Below are positions 56,524 to 64,000 of a stretch of DNA of 64,000 nucleotides, in pieces (the stretch's first letter is position 1; each line of letters starts with the position of its first letter). The notes under the pieces were generated by a model that had not been told where the DNA came from, ran no database searches, and saw only the letters and a program-made list of their open reading frames with translations. The DNA lies in assembly GCF_001723305.1 (NCBI RefSeq), contig NZ_LPWF01000016.1, positions 124,001-188,000 of the forward strand, read 5' to 3'. The translations under genes and the position numbers were made by a program. Source of the stretch: Methyloceanibacter superfactus (GTDB lineage: Bacteria > Pseudomonadota > Alphaproteobacteria > Rhizobiales > Methyloligellaceae).

Positions 56524-57861
56524 ATGCCCGTCACCGTCCGATTTGCGCCGAGCCCCACGGGACGGCTTCATGCCGGGAACATCCGCACGGCGCTGCTCAA
56601 CTATTTGTTCGCGCGGAAGCACGGCGGCGATTTCATCCTCCGTCTCGACGACACCGATCAGGCGCGCTCGACCAAGGCGTTCGCGAAAGGCATCGAGGAG
56701 GACGTTGTCTGGCTCGGCATCCAGTGGGCGAAGCTCGTGCATCAGTCCGACCGCTTCGCGCTCTACGAAGGCGCGGTCGAGAGGCTGAAAGCGATGGGCC
56801 GTCTCTACCCGGCCTATGAGACGCCGGAGGAGCTCGACCTCAAGCGCAAGCGCCAGCTCGCCCGGGGCAAGCCTCCCGTCTACGACCGCGCCGCCTTGCA
56901 GCTCTCCGACGAGGACAAGGCCAGGCTGGAAGCGGAAGGACGCGCGCCCCATTGGCGTTTCAAGCTCGAGCCGCGCGACGTGGTGTGGGACGACCTCGTG
57001 CGCGGCCGGCAGCATGTGGACGCGGCATCTCTGTCCGATCCGGTGCTGATCCGGGGCGACGGCACCTATCTCTACACGCTGCCGAGCGTGGTCGACGATA
57101 TCGACCTCGGCGTCACCCATGTCGTTCGCGGCGAGGACCACGTGGCCAACACCGCGCCGCAGATCCAGCTCTTCGAGGCGCTGGGGGCTACGCCTCCGGC
57201 CTTCGGCCATCACAACCTCCTCGTCGGGCCGGACGGCCAGGCGCTGTCGAAGCGCGACCGGTCGCTGGCGATCGAGGGCTTGCGCGCCGAGGGTTTGGAG
57301 GCCCTGAGCGTGGCGAGCTACGCCGCCACTATCGGCACGTCGGACCCGGTCGCCCCCCATGTGAGCCTCGACGAATTGGTGGAGGCTTTCGACTTCATCA
57401 AGCTGTCGCGGGCACCGGCGCGCTTCGATCCCCATGAGCTTCGCTTGTTGAACGCCAAGCTATTGCACGCGCTCCCCTATGAGGCGGTGGCGGCCCGCTT
57501 GGAGGGTCTGGGTGTCGGCGGGGGCGAGGCTTTCTGGGAGGCGGTGCGGGGCAATCTCGCGGTGCTGTCGGAGGCCAAGATGTGGTGGGGCGTGGTGCAA
57601 GGACCGCTCACGCCGGTGATCGAGAGCCCGGAGCTTGCCGTCAGGCGGCGCAGCTGCTCCCGCCCGAGCCCTGGGGACGAGGAGACGTGGCCGGCGTGGT
57701 GCGCCGCCGTCAAAGCCGAGACCGGCGCCAAGGGCAAGGCGCTGTTCCACCCCTTGCGGCTGGCGCTGACGGCCGCGGAGACCGGGCCGGAGCTCAAGCA
57801 TCTCCTGCCGCTGATCGGCCGCGACCGGGCGCTGGCGCGGCTCGAGGGCAAGACGGCCTAA
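56524..57861 (+). CDS. gltX: Glutamyl-tRNA synthetase
   Basis: This enzyme charges tRNA-Glu (and possibly tRNA-Gln). The 445 residues show the HIGH-type motif [20 protein letters not shown] near the N-terminus, [30 protein letters not shown] and the KMSKS-type loop [20 protein letters not shown] near residue 240. In the C-terminal anticodon domain the text [12 protein letters not shown] interrupts a natural protein; the next frame over the same stretch gives [11 protein letters not shown]. Two compensating single-base errors near 57641 and 57675 are likely. The ATG abuts the nadE stop with no spacer. The 39 bases after the stop hold no feature. Confidence 0.93.
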   Translation: MPVTVRFAPSPTGRLHAGNIRTALLNYLFARKHGGDFILRLDDTDQARSTKAFAKGIEEDVVWLGIQWAKLVHQSDRFALYEGAVERLKAMGRLYPAYETPEELDLKRKRQLARGKPPVYDRAALQLSDEDKARLEAEGRAPHWRFKLEPRDVVWDDLVRGRQHVDAASLSDPVLIRGDGTYLYTLPSVVDDIDLGVTHVVRGEDHVANTAPQIQLFEALGATPPAFGHHNLLVGPDGQALSKRDRSLAIEGLRAEGLEALSVASYAATIGTSDPVAPHVSLDELVEAFDFIKLSRAPARFDPHELRLLNAKLLHALPYEAVAARLEGLGVGGGEAFWEAVRGNLAVLSEAKMWWGVVQGPLTPVIESPELAVRRRSCSRPSPGDEETWPAWCAAVKAETGAKGKALFHPLRLALTAAETGPELKHLLPLIGRDRALARLEGKTA

Positions 57862-57900
57862 GTCCCTTGGCCTAGATCCCTTGGACAGCCGAAGACTGGA

Positions 57901-59019
57901 TTAGTTCACCGCGGCGCTGGGCTGCTTGGTGATGACCGACTGTCCCGGCTCCGGCGGGGGAGGGGGCGGCGTGATGTCGGTCGTGACCTCGGTCGCGGGC
58001 TCGGCAGGCGCTTGTTCGACGGCCGGTGCGGCCGGTTCGGCGCTGCCGGTGATATCGAGATCGAGTTGAGGCGCCTCGCCGGCGTCGGCGGCAGGTGCCG
58101 CCGCAGCCGTCTGGGCTGCGCCGTCGGCCGGATCGGCCGCAGCCTTCTTATTGGCCGCCTCGATCTCGGTTGGGTTGTATTCCGCCTGCTTGCACGAGCA
58201 GCCCTTGACGTATTCCTTGCGGTATTTCAGCGCCACCGGCAGATCCATATAGGCGGAGCCGTGCAGCGAGATTGCCTGCTCGATTTCCTGGCCGGGGTTG
58301 CGATAGACGTAAAGCTCGGCGGGCGCGGCGCAATTCTGCTCGCACTGCGCCTTGTCCTGCTCCAGCCGGCTGCCATAGGTCGAGTAGCTGACCGGATAGT
58401 AGAAGCCGTCGCACAGGCGTACGCAAACCGAGCGATAGCGCCCGTTGGGATTGATGCTGCGATAGACCGGTGTCTGGTATTCCGGCTCGCGGTCCCCGCC
58501 GAAGAAGTCGAACAGACCGCCGCCGCGGCGCTCCGGGGCACCGCTACAGCCGCTGCGCTGCATCGCCTGGCGCAGCTCCGCTTGGAGGCGCCGATTGCCG
58601 CCGCCGCGCTGGAGCGACTTGCGCTGCTCTTGCAGACGGGCGAGCTGCCGGCGGGCGTCTTCCACCCGGGCATTCATGTTGAGGCATTTGGGATTGCGCT
58701 TCAGGGCGCGGCCGAAAATGAACAGGCGCTCGTAGCAGCCGGCGTCCTCCATGGAGGCCTGGGTGCCCTGGTAGATCCGGTCTTGCTGGGCGATCTCCTG
58801 CTGCAGACGGCCGAGCTCTTCGCCGCCGGCGCCTCCACCGGAGGCCGCGGCGAGTTCCTGCTGGAGCTGCATGCAGCGAATCTGCTGCTCGCTCATGCCT
58901 TGCGCGAGCGCACCGCCCGAGACGGCCAGGCCGATAAGCGCGAGCGCAACGATGCCGGGACGGCCGACCGACCGCGCAGACGGCGCGAACACGCGCCGAA
59001 GATGGCGATTAACGCTCAC
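57901..59019 (-). CDS. DUF2865 exported coiled-coil protein
   Basis: The 372-residue product has a signal peptide (GIVALALIGLAVSGGALAQG, cleavage after ALA). Coiled-coil helices follow, with heptad-like QQELAAASGG, LQQEIAQQDRIYQGTQASME and RRQLARLQEQRKSLQRGGG. The DUF2865 domain shows YRSVCVRLCDGFYYPVSYST and QDKAQCEQNCAAPAELYVYR, and then GCSCKQAEYNPTEIEAANKK; its cysteines may form disulfides. A Pro/Ala-rich tail completes it. DUF2865 is common in Rhizobiales and its function is unknown, with a link to peptidoglycan or the envelope proposed by the signal peptide only. It is divergent from cysS; the 268-bp gap has no clear promoter. Confidence 0.85.
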   Translation of the reverse strand: MSVNRHLRRVFAPSARSVGRPGIVALALIGLAVSGGALAQGMSEQQIRCMQLQQELAAASGGGAGGEELGRLQQEIAQQDRIYQGTQASMEDAGCYERLFIFGRALKRNPKCLNMNARVEDARRQLARLQEQRKSLQRGGGNRRLQAELRQAMQRSGCSGAPERRGGGLFDFFGGDREPEYQTPVYRSINPNGRYRSVCVRLCDGFYYPVSYSTYGSRLEQDKAQCEQNCAAPAELYVYRNPGQEIEQAISLHGSAYMDLPVALKYRKEYVKGCSCKQAEYNPTEIEAANKKAAADPADGAAQTAAAAPAADAGEAPQLDLDITGSAEPAAPAVEQAPAEPATEVTTDITPPPPPPEPGQSVITKQPSAAVN

Positions 59020-59287
59020 GATTGCTTTTCCGATCCCCGGGGAGCCTCTAACCCATTATGCGCCCTTAAATCCGGGGTCAATGAGGCATGAATATGATTG
59101 GCTCGCTTGACGATTTGGCCGTTTCCCGCCATAAGCGGCCCCATCATGATGCCAGAGCAACCCATCCTTATGATTTCGTGCTGCATCATTACCGGCTAGC
59201 AATCAGCTCGCGCGGGTCGTTCCTCCTTTAACCTTATTCCTTCTGCTGACGAACATCCGGCGAGCCTCAAGCCGAAGGGGCTTGGCA

Positions 59288-60694
59288 GTGGCGCTTACGC
59301 TTTACAATACGCTTTCCCGCAAGAAGGAGCCGTTCGCGCCCCTCGATCCGGCACAGGTGCGCATGTATGTGTGCGGGCCGACGGTTTACGACTATGCCCA
59401 TATCGGCAACGCGCGGCCCGTCATCGTCTTCGACGTGCTCTACCGCCTGCTGCGGCACCTCTATGGGCCCGAGCATGTCACCTATGTCCGCAACATCACC
59501 GACGTCGACGACAAGATCAACGCACGCGCCGCGAAGGACTATCCCGGCCTGCCGCTGAACGAGGCGATCGCCCAAGTGACCCAGAAGACGGCGGACCAGT
59601 TCCACGCCGACATGGACGCACTGGGGGCCTTGCCGCCCACGGTCGAGCCGCGCGCCACCGAGCATATCGGCGAGATGCGGACGATGATCGACCGCCTCAT
59701 CGCCAATGGCTGCGCCTATGTCGCCGAGGACCACGTGCTGTTCCATGTGGCGGCGATGCCCCGATTACGGGCGGTTGTCCGGGCGTCGCTGGACGAGATG
59801 ATTGCCGGCGCGCGCGTCGAGGTGGCGCCGTTCAAGCGCGACCCGATGGATTTCGTGCTGTGGAAGCCGTCCAAGCCCGGCGAGCCGTCATGGACTTCAC
59901 CTGGCGGCATCGAGACGCCGGGACGCCCGGGCTGGCATATCGAGTGCTCGGCCATGGCCGCGGCCCATCTCGGCGAGGTGTTCGACATCCACGGCGGCGG
60001 CATCGACCTCGTGTTTCCGCATCACGAGAACGAGATCGCGCAGTCCCGCTGCGCTCATGGCTCGGCCGTGATGGCGCAAGTGTGGATGCATAACGGCTTT
60101 CTCCAGGTGGAGGGAGAGAAGATGTCGAAGTCCCTCGGCAACTTCGTCACCGTGCATGAGCTGCTGACGGGCTGGCAGGGTTATGCCTGGCCCGGTGAAG
60201 CGCTACGCCTGAACATGCTCAGGACCCATTACCGCCAGCCGCTGGACTGGACCTTCGTCGGGCTCGACGAGGCGCATAAGACGTTGTGGGAGTGGTACGG
60301 CGCCGTGGAGGGCAGCGCGGCCGCGCCGGAGGCGCCGGCCTCGATCATCGAGGCCCTCTCCGACGACCTCAACACGCCGAAGGTCATCGCCGAGTTGCAC
60401 AAGCTGCATAGTGCCGGCCATTTCGAGGGCTTGCGTGCGGCACTTGGCTTGCTCGGCTTTTCGGGAGAACGGGCTAGGATCGAACGGTCCCGGCAGGATG
60501 AGGCCGGCAGCGAGGCGGCCGACGCTGACGCCGTCGATGCGTTGATCGCCGCCCGCAGCGACGCGCGCAAAGCCAAGAACTTCGCCGAGGCCGATCGCAT
60601 TCGCGGCGAGCTGGAGGCCATGGGCATCGTCTTGAAGGACGCCAAGGACCCCAACACGGGCGAACTCGTCACCACCTGGGAGGCGGCACGATGA
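59288..60694 (+). CDS. cysS: Cysteinyl-tRNA synthetase
   Basis: This enzyme charges tRNA-Cys. The 468 residues show [19 protein letters not shown] (first zinc Cys and HIGN near residue 38), [17 protein letters not shown] (zinc Cys/His), [17 protein letters not shown] and [20 protein letters not shown] (KMSKS at residue 278). Around 59759-59796 the frame reads [15 protein letters not shown], while the neighbouring frame gives PDYGRLSG, the conserved block of the family. A compensating pair (one extra C, one missing base) is likely. The GTG at 59288 follows GAAGGGG by 7 bases; a TTG at 59282 is an alternative. The stop overlaps the acetyltransferase ATG. Confidence 0.93.
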   Translation: MALTLYNTLSRKKEPFAPLDPAQVRMYVCGPTVYDYAHIGNARPVIVFDVLYRLLRHLYGPEHVTYVRNITDVDDKINARAAKDYPGLPLNEAIAQVTQKTADQFHADMDALGALPPTVEPRATEHIGEMRTMIDRLIANGCAYVAEDHVLFHVAAMPRLRAVVRASLDEMIAGARVEVAPFKRDPMDFVLWKPSKPGEPSWTSPGGIETPGRPGWHIECSAMAAAHLGEVFDIHGGGIDLVFPHHENEIAQSRCAHGSAVMAQVWMHNGFLQVEGEKMSKSLGNFVTVHELLTGWQGYAWPGEALRLNMLRTHYRQPLDWTFVGLDEAHKTLWEWYGAVEGSAAAPEAPASIIEALSDDLNTPKVIAELHKLHSAGHFEGLRAALGLLGFSGERARIERSRQDEAGSEAADADAVDALIAARSDARKAKNFAEADRIRGELEAMGIVLKDAKDPNTGELVTTWEAAR

Positions 60695-61197
60695 ACGCAC
60701 AAGCCAATCCCACGCTCGCCGTGCGGCCAATGCTGCCGGGCGAAGGGCGGCTCCTTGCCGAGATCTTCCGGTCCAGCATCACCGAGCTGACGGGCGAGGA
60801 CTATACCGAGATGCAGCAGGAGGCCTGGGCGGCGGCGGCCGAGGACGAGGCGGCCTTCGCCAAGCGGCTCGGCGACCAGTTGACCATCGTCGCCACGCTC
60901 GGCGGCGCGCCGGTTGGCTTCGGCACGCTCGAGACCGACGACAAGATCGGATTCCTTTACGTGCATCCGGCGGTCGCGGGGCAGGGCGTCGGCGCGGTTC
61001 TGGCCGATGCCTTGGAGAAGGTGGCCGGCGGGCGCGGCGTGGCGAGCCTCAAGGTCGATGCGAGCGATACGGCGTCCGGCTTCTTCGCCCGGCGCGGTTA
61101 TGTCCCTCAGCAGCGCAACAGCGTCCGCTGCGGGGATGAGTGGCTCGCCAACACCACGATGCATAAGCCGCTCGGCGGGAAAGAGACCGCGCAGTGA
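60691..61197 (+). CDS. GNAT-family N-acetyltransferase
   Basis: The 168-residue protein has the acetyl-CoA-binding motif [21 protein letters not shown] (Q/R-x-x-G-x-G/A type, here QGVGAV). It is preceded by [20 protein letters not shown] and followed by [20 protein letters not shown] and [19 protein letters not shown]. Its substrate cannot be predicted; GNAT members acetylate proteins, sugars, antibiotics or amino acids. Its ATG overlaps the cysS stop by 4 bp and its stop overlaps the GTG of the next small gene by 3 bp, so it belongs to a translationally coupled chain cysS-GNAT-small peptide-citramalate synthase. Confidence 0.88.
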   Translation: MNAQANPTLAVRPMLPGEGRLLAEIFRSSITELTGEDYTEMQQEAWAAAAEDEAAFAKRLGDQLTIVATLGGAPVGFGTLETDDKIGFLYVHPAVAGQGVGAVLADALEKVAGGRGVASLKVDASDTASGFFARRGYVPQQRNSVRCGDEWLANTTMHKPLGGKETAQ

Positions 61198-61316
61198 AAC
61201 CGTTTCTCCGGGATGTGCCGTTCAAAGGATCGCGGCGCGTCTATTTTGTGATCAAGCTTGTGGTGCTGGTGCTGGCCGTGTTGCTGGCGCTGCACTTCTT
61301 CTTCGGCGTGGTGTAG
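61194..61316 (+). CDS. 40-residue single-helix membrane peptide
   Basis: A GTG overlapping the acetyltransferase stop starts [20 protein letters not shown], then KLVVLVLAVLLALHFFFGVV and a TAG at 61314. It has a basic N-terminus and one helix of about 20 hydrophobic residues, ending at the stop. The overlap with both neighbours (citramalate synthase starts 3 bp later) and the clean composition make it a likely real gene although it is too short for usual ORF cut-offs. No family was recognised. Confidence 0.6.
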   Translation: MKPFLRDVPFKGSRRVYFVIKLVVLVLAVLLALHFFFGVV

Positions 61317-61319
61317 GTC

Positions 61320-62924
61320 ATGGCTCGCGAACGGCTCTCGCTTTACGATACGACGCTACGGGACGGCGCCCAGACCCATGGCGTCGACTTCTCGCTCGAG
61401 GACAAATGGCTCATCGCCGAGCAGCTCGATGCGCTCGGCCTCGACTATGTCGAGGCCGGCTATCCCGGCGCGAACCCGACCGACACCAAGCTGTTCGGCG
61501 AGCCGCGCGCCCTTAACGCCAAGTCAACCGCCTTCGGCATGACCAAGAGGCCGGGCCGCTCGATCTCCAACGATCCCGGGTTCCAGGCGCTCCTTGCCGC
61601 CAACGCGGATGCCGTCTGCCTCGTGGGGAAGACCTGGGACTTCCATGTGGACGTGGCCCTCGGCATCACGCCGGAGGAGAATGTTTCCGGCATCAAGGAG
61701 TCGGTGGAAGCGGTCGTGGCATCGGGTCGCGAGGCGCTGCTCGACTGCGAGCATTTCTTCGACGGCTACAAGGCGAACCCGGCTTACGCGCTCGAATGCG
61801 CCAAGGCCGGCTATGAGGCCGGCGCGCGATGGGTGGTGCTGTGCGACACCAATGGCGGCTCCCTTCCCGAGGAGGTCGAGACCATTGTCGCCGAGGTGGT
61901 GAAGCATATCCCCGGCGATCACGTGGGCATTCACGTGCACAACGACACCGATAACGGTGTGGCCAATTCTCTCGCCGCGGTGCGCGCGGGCGCGCGTCAG
62001 ATCCAGGGCACGCTGAACGGTCTCGGCGAACGTTGCGGCAACGCCAACCTGACCTCAATCATCCCGACGCTCATGCTCAAGCCGGGCTATGCGGAACGCT
62101 TCGAGACCGGCGTCACGCCGGACAAGCTGCGGACGCTGACCCATGCCTCGCGGGTTCTCGACGAGATCTTGAATCGCGCGCCCAACCGGCATGCGCCCTA
62201 TGTCGGCGAGTCAGCCTTTGCCCATAAAGGCGGCATCCATGTCTCGGCCGTGCAGAAGGACCCGCGTACCTATGAGCACGTCCCGCCGGAATCGGTAGGT
62301 AATGTCCGCAAGCTCCTGGTCTCCGACCAAGGCGGCCGCTCCAACATCATGGCACAGCTCGACCGCATCGGCATCGCCGTGCCCAAGGACGACCCGCGCG
62401 TCACCCGCCTGCTCAATACGGTGAAGGAGCACGAGGCGGCCGGCTATGCCTATGAGGCGGCCGAGGCGTCCTTCGAGCTTCTGGCGCGGCGCATGCTGGG
62501 CAACGTCCCGCAATTCTTCGATGTGGATTCGTTCCGCGTCATGGTGGAGCGCCGCCACAACGCGCTCGGCGAGCTCGTCACCATCTCCGAGGCAACCGTG
62601 AAGGCGCGCATCGACGGCGACACGGTGATGTCCGTGGGCGAGGGCAACGGTCCGGTCAACGCGCTGGACAACGCGCTCCGCAAGGACCTTGGCCCGTACC
62701 AGAGCTATATCGATGACCTTGAGCTGGTGGACTACAAGGTGCGTATCCTCACTGGCGGCACCGACGCCGTGACGCGCGTTCTGATCGAGAGCCGCGACGG
62801 GGAGGGGAACCGCTGGTTCACCGTGGGCGTCTCGCCGAACATCGTCGACGCCTCCTTCGAGGCGCTGCTCGATTCCATCAACTACAAGCTGATCCGCGAC
62901 GGCGCGCCGGCGCCGGGCGCCTAA
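61320..62924 (+). CDS. cimA: (R)-citramalate synthase
   Basis: This enzyme condenses pyruvate and acetyl-CoA to citramalate, giving 2-ketobutyrate for isoleucine without threonine. The 534 residues begin with the HMGL/LeuA-type TIM barrel: LSLYDTTLRDGAQTHGVDFS (RDGAQ metal/substrate site), LDYVEAGYPGANPTDTKLF, ARWVVLCDTNGGSLPEEVET and GIHVHNDTDNGVANSLAAVR. The GLGERCGNANLTSIIPTL motif follows, and a regulatory C-terminal domain starts near residue 400 (DGDTVMSVGEGNGPVNALDN). Homologs without threonine-derived routes are common in Hyphomicrobiales. It ends a coupled chain from cysS. The ATG at 61320 follows GTAGGTC. Confidence 0.9.
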   Translation: MARERLSLYDTTLRDGAQTHGVDFSLEDKWLIAEQLDALGLDYVEAGYPGANPTDTKLFGEPRALNAKSTAFGMTKRPGRSISNDPGFQALLAANADAVCLVGKTWDFHVDVALGITPEENVSGIKESVEAVVASGREALLDCEHFFDGYKANPAYALECAKAGYEAGARWVVLCDTNGGSLPEEVETIVAEVVKHIPGDHVGIHVHNDTDNGVANSLAAVRAGARQIQGTLNGLGERCGNANLTSIIPTLMLKPGYAERFETGVTPDKLRTLTHASRVLDEILNRAPNRHAPYVGESAFAHKGGIHVSAVQKDPRTYEHVPPESVGNVRKLLVSDQGGRSNIMAQLDRIGIAVPKDDPRVTRLLNTVKEHEAAGYAYEAAEASFELLARRMLGNVPQFFDVDSFRVMVERRHNALGELVTISEATVKARIDGDTVMSVGEGNGPVNALDNALRKDLGPYQSYIDDLELVDYKVRILTGGTDAVTRVLIESRDGEGNRWFTVGVSPNIVDASFEALLDSINYKLIRDGAPAPGA

Positions 62925-62957
62925 ACGGCGAAGGGTTCAGATCGTGAGCAGGAAGCG

Positions 62958-63359
62958 GTGATAGAGCGTAGCGCGCGCTGCGCTTGCGGTGGCCTTATGG
63001 CGGCGGTGCAGGGCGAGCCGCTCGATGTCTATCTGTGCAGCTGCACGGACTGCCAGCGCGGAACGGGAAGCGCGTTCTCCTATGCCGCGTTGTTTCCGGA
63101 GGCTGCGGTGTCGATCGCCGGCGAGCGGCGGCAATACACGCATCGCGGGGACTCAGGGCGCGCCATCGACAGCACGTTCTGTCCGACGTGCGGGACGGCT
63201 ATTGCCTTCCGCGCCGAAGGTCTGCCGGGAACGCTCGGCGTGCCGGTGGGCTGCTTCGCCGATCCGGGCTTCCCGCGGCCCTCCAAGCTCTTCTGGGCGT
63301 CGCGGCGGCACCACTGGCTCGAGCTGCCCGACACCATCGCGCTAATCGAGACGCAGTAG
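62958..63359 (+). CDS. GFA/CENP-V-domain protein
   Basis: The 133-residue protein shows the zinc motifs of the glutathione-dependent formaldehyde-activating enzyme (GFA) fold: RCACGGLMAAVQGEPLDVYL, CSCTDCQRGTGSAFSYAALF and FCPTCGTAIAFRAEGLPGTL. GFA of methylotrophs accelerates S-hydroxymethylglutathione formation, but many members have other or unknown roles. The starter is GTG at 62958. It follows the citramalate synthase stop by 33 bp and is convergent with the LOG gene. A methylotrophic role is not supported by anything else in the window. Confidence 0.85.
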   Translation: MIERSARCACGGLMAAVQGEPLDVYLCSCTDCQRGTGSAFSYAALFPEAAVSIAGERRQYTHRGDSGRAIDSTFCPTCGTAIAFRAEGLPGTLGVPVGCFADPGFPRPSKLFWASRRHHWLELPDTIALIETQ

Positions 63360-63365
63360 GCCGCC

Positions 63366-63995
63366 TCAAAACTTCGCGGCGATCTCGGCTTCCGCCTCGG
63401 CCTCTTCGGGATAGGCTTCGAGCCTGCTCTCGATGGCCGGAAGAATGTCCTCGACGCGGTCGGCGACGGTCATCTTCAGTTCGAGCCCGGAGCGGATGAA
63501 GGTCTCGCCGCTCATCTTGTCGAAGAGTTCGAGCAGGGGATTCCAGAAGCCTGCGATATTGGCGAGCACGATGGGCTTTCTGTGCTGGCCGAGCTGCGTC
63601 CAGGTCAGCTGCTCGACGAATTCCTCTAGTGTGCCGAGCCCGCCGGGCAGCGCCACAAAGCCGTCGGACTTCTCGAACATCAAATGTTTGCGCTGATGCA
63701 TGTCGTCCACGACGATCAGCTCTTGGGCCTCGATCAGCATGTGCTCGCGCTGGCGGAGGAAGCCCGGAATGATGCCGGTGACGTAGCCGCCGTTCTCCAG
63801 CACCGCGTGGGCGACGGCGCCCATGAGGCCAAGATCGCCGCCGCCATAGACGAGGCCGATGCGTGAAGCGGCCAGGATGCGGCCCAGTTGACGCGCCGCC
63901 TCCATGAAGGCGGGATTCCGGCCGGCGCCCGAGCCGCAATAGACGCAGATATTCCTGATATTAAGCGTGTTCTTGCTGTCCTTCATGGGCCCCAT
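63366..63995 (-). CDS. LOG-family protein (TIGR00730, cytokinin riboside phosphoribohydrolase-like)
   Basis: The Rossmann-type protein of about 209 residues begins NICVYCGSGAGRNPAFMEAA, continues ASRIGLVYGGGDLGLMGAVA and has the catalytic motif FVALPGGLGTLEEFVEQLTW, where PGGxGTxxE is diagnostic of the LOG family. The plant-like enzymes release cytokinins from ribotides, and bacterial members cleave AMP or other nucleotides. The end of the gene is clear. Two starts are possible near the window edge, ATG 63995 and ATG 63986; the longer one is given and the true start could even lie outside the window. Confidence 0.9.
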   Translation of the reverse strand: MGPMKDSKNTLNIRNICVYCGSGAGRNPAFMEAARQLGRILAASRIGLVYGGGDLGLMGAVAHAVLENGGYVTGIIPGFLRQREHMLIEAQELIVVDDMHQRKHLMFEKSDGFVALPGGLGTLEEFVEQLTWTQLGQHRKPIVLANIAGFWNPLLELFDKMSGETFIRSGLELKMTVADRVEDILPAIESRLEAYPEEAEAEAEIAAKF

Positions 63996-64000
63996 CTGCC

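Noticed and set aside
59107-59136. TTGACG/ATAAGC promoter-like pair before cysS
   Set aside because: The spacer is 18 bases and the site is about 150 bases from the start; alphaproteobacterial promoters are too degenerate to call this.
1-64000. CRISPR arrays, prophage, insertion sequences or toxin-antitoxin pairs
   Set aside because: No regularly spaced repeats, integrase, transposase or phage genes were found on either strand; the layout is that of a stable chromosomal region.

Overview
This window looks like the chromosome of an alphaproteobacterium, most likely order Hyphomicrobiales (Rhizobiales). The evidence is high G+C, the cycHJKL-type cytochrome c maturation operon followed by degP, a two-component pair and glnE, a PleC/DivJ-type cell-cycle kinase beside pepN, a type II glutamine synthetase paired with a divergent DUF2735 gene, a DUF2865 protein and a class II DAHP synthase. 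Genus cannot be fixed from the sequence alone. No prophage, insertion sequence, CRISPR array or conjugative gene was recognised.

Layout. 1-8.6 kb: end of a glycine-zipper envelope protein, ccmI-ccmE-ccmF-ccmH, the periplasmic protease degP, and an OmpR-type regulator with its sensor kinase. 8.6-16.6 kb: glnE, a PleC-like kinase and aminopeptidase N. 16.7-20.5 kb: two related small membrane proteins, a CopA-like copper ATPase and a TsdA-like diheme cytochrome c. 20.6-28.2 kb: dusA, a methyltransferase, phosphomannomutase, a cation diffusion facilitator, two tandem retropepsin-like proteases, DUF1289 and a second membrane sensor kinase. 28.4-34.2 kb: a metallo-hydrolase, uracil-DNA glycosylase, Lrp regulator, a beta-hydroxyacid dehydrogenase, a 2OG-Fe(II) oxygenase, a DUF1045 protein and a glutathione transferase. 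34.3-40.2 kb: a co-oriented block of cytochrome c', diheme cytochrome c, a large heme/DUF4384 protein and a caspase-fold protein lacking both catalytic residues. 40.3-43.3 kb: a PLP decarboxylase and glnII with a sigma-54 promoter. 43.5-46.2 kb: DoxX, an ATP-grasp ligase/zinc metallopeptidase pair and tRNA-Val. 46.4-51.2 kb: gph, an aldehyde dehydrogenase remnant, rpiA, gor and an SDR enzyme. 51.2-64 kb: a carboxylate-amine ligase, a VIT1-type transporter, DAHP synthase, nadE, gltX, DUF2865, cysS, an acetyltransferase, a 40-aa membrane peptide, citramalate synthase, a GFA protein and a LOG protein.

Two themes link many genes. Nitrogen control appears twice (glnE, and glnII with its sigma-54 element). 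Heme and redox biology recurs in ccmIEFH, which attaches heme to exported cytochromes, and in the four or more c-type cytochromes encoded further along. The 34.3-40.2 kb block and the ligase/metallopeptidase pair are the best candidates for poorly described systems.

A caution for every reader: roughly thirty single-base frame breaks can be seen, many in housekeeping genes (nadE, gltX, cysS, dusA, the kinase beside pepN). Most look like one missing base in a short G or C run, so sequence error is more likely than mass gene decay. Broken genes are therefore given as single features spanning the break. Some breaks come in compensating pairs inside apparently intact reading frames.
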